Position numbers and translations under genes: made by a program
Notes under the pieces: generated by a model
What the model saw: the letters and a program-made list of their open reading frames with translations, nothing else
Databases searched by the model: none
What the model was told of the DNA's origin: nothing
Assembly: GCA_002725445.1 (NCBI GenBank)
Contig: PBPD01000055.1
Coordinates: 1 to 6,786 of the forward strand
Direction of reading: 5' to 3'
From: Rickettsiales bacterium
Lineage (GTDB): Bacteria > Pseudomonadota > Alphaproteobacteria > Rickettsiales > UBA3002
Length of the DNA: 6,786 nucleotides
Part shown: positions 6,158 to 6,786 of the stretch, one piece after another
Position numbering within the stretch: the first letter of the stretch is position 1
Layout of the letters: every line of letters begins with the position of its first letter

Positions 6158-6786
6158 ATGGTCGCGCATATATATTCGGTCGCGTTTTCAGGCATAGATG
6201 TAACACAAGTGGATGTGCAGGTGCATATTGCATCGGGTCTGCCTGCGTTCACCATTGTTGGGCTACCCGACAAAGCCGTGGCTGAGAGCCGCGAACGTGT
6301 GCGTTCTGCTATTCAGGCAATAGGCCTGTCATTACCCGCCAAAAAAATTGTTATCAATCTAGCACCAGCCGATCTGGCGAAGGAAGGTAGCCATTTTGAC
6401 CTGCCTATTGCACTGGGGCTGCTCTGTGCGATGGGTGTGATTCCGGCCGATGCGATGGAAAATAGCTGGGCTATGGGGGAATTGTCGCTGGATGGCCAAT
6501 TACTGCCTGTGGCAGGCGTCTTGCCTGCTGCTATTGGGGCGCATATGCGCGGCAAAACATTGATTTGTCCGCAGGCCTGCGGGCAGGAAGCCGCATGGTC
6601 GGGTGATGTATCAGTGCTGGCGCCTTCGTCACTGCTGGCGCTTATTAACCATTACAAAGGCACGCAGGTGCTCAGCCCGCCAGAGCCGGGTCTGGTGCAG
6701 CCAACGCATAATGGCCCTGATTTGTCCGAAGTGAAAGGGCAGGCCACGGCGCGGCGTGCGTTGGAAGTGGCAGCCGCAGGCGGCCA
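6158..6786 (+). CDS. comM: ComM/YifB-family Mg-chelatase-like AAA+ protein (N-terminal part; runs off right edge)
   Basis: The 209 complete codons encode the N-terminal part of a YifB/ComM protein, usually about 500 residues long. The start, MVAHIYSVAFSGIDVTQVDVQ, and the signatures ASGLPAFTIVGLPDKAV (25-41), ESRERVRSAI (43-52), INLAPADLAKEGSHFDLPIALG (66-87) and GELSLDGQLLPVAG (107-120) mark the ChlI-type domain, which has a Lon-protease-like fold. VKGQATARRALEVAAAGG (192-209) opens the Mg-chelatase AAA+ domain; the Walker A motif should follow just outside the window. In naturally transformable bacteria ComM is a hexameric helicase that promotes branch migration of incoming DNA during recombination. 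Many non-competent species also keep the gene, so the role here is inferred. It is divergent from the kinase gene, with 181 bp between the start codons, and belongs to no visible operon in the window. Confidence 0.94.
   Translation, partial: MVAHIYSVAFSGIDVTQVDVQVHIASGLPAFTIVGLPDKAVAESRERVRSAIQAIGLSLPAKKIVINLAPADLAKEGSHFDLPIALGLLCAMGVIPADAMENSWAMGELSLDGQLLPVAGVLPAAIGAHMRGKTLICPQACGQEAAWSGDVSVLAPSSLLALINHYKGTQVLSPPEPGLVQPTHNGPDLSEVKGQATARRALEVAAAGG

Noticed and set aside
6070..6273. Minus-strand 67-codon open frame in the kinase/comM spacer
   Set aside because: Most of it is antisense to the conserved ComM N-terminus, and its product resembles no known protein.
1..6786. Defence, mobile-element or secretion-system cargo
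   Set aside because: Every substantial open frame is accounted for by signalling or housekeeping genes. No transposase, integrase, direct-repeat array or toxin-antitoxin pair is visible.

Overview
The window looks like ordinary chromosomal DNA from an alphaproteobacterium of roughly mid GC content. The assignment is an inference. It rests on three things: the PleC/DivJ-like H-box region of the histidine kinase, the ubiA / rsmE / gshA neighbourhood, and CtrA-like TTAA-type boxes between genes. No tRNA, rRNA, insertion sequence, CRISPR array, prophage or defence gene was found.

Layout from left to right. Positions 1-1192 (minus) hold a cytoplasmic c-di-GMP protein with a decayed GGDEF domain and an apparently intact EAL phosphodiesterase domain; its C-terminus lies beyond the left edge. 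A 104-bp spacer carries its probable promoter and a 16-bp palindrome. Next is ubiA (minus), the membrane 4-hydroxybenzoate prenyltransferase of ubiquinone synthesis. A 42-bp divergent spacer separates it from an rsmE-gshA pair (plus): the 16S rRNA m3U1498 methyltransferase and a glutamate-cysteine ligase of the unusual Acidithiobacillus ferrooxidans type. gshA converges, with an 11-bp gap, on a 570-residue membrane sensor histidine kinase (minus). The 181-bp spacer upstream of the kinase contains a long imperfect hairpin, a CtrA-like box, a 7-bp inverted repeat and a possible kinase promoter. The window ends inside a comM/yifB-family gene (plus), cut before its Walker A motif.

The genes do not form one pathway. 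ubiA, rsmE and gshA are housekeeping functions (quinone, ribosome, thiol redox). The EAL protein and the orphan kinase are signalling genes of the kind wired into the alphaproteobacterial cell-cycle and motility network. I found no clearly new multi-gene system. The best leads are the family of the gshA gene in this position, the structured spacer at 5977-6157, the palindrome placed at the expected activator position upstream of the EAL gene, and the QRDQF-type degenerate GGDEF domain.
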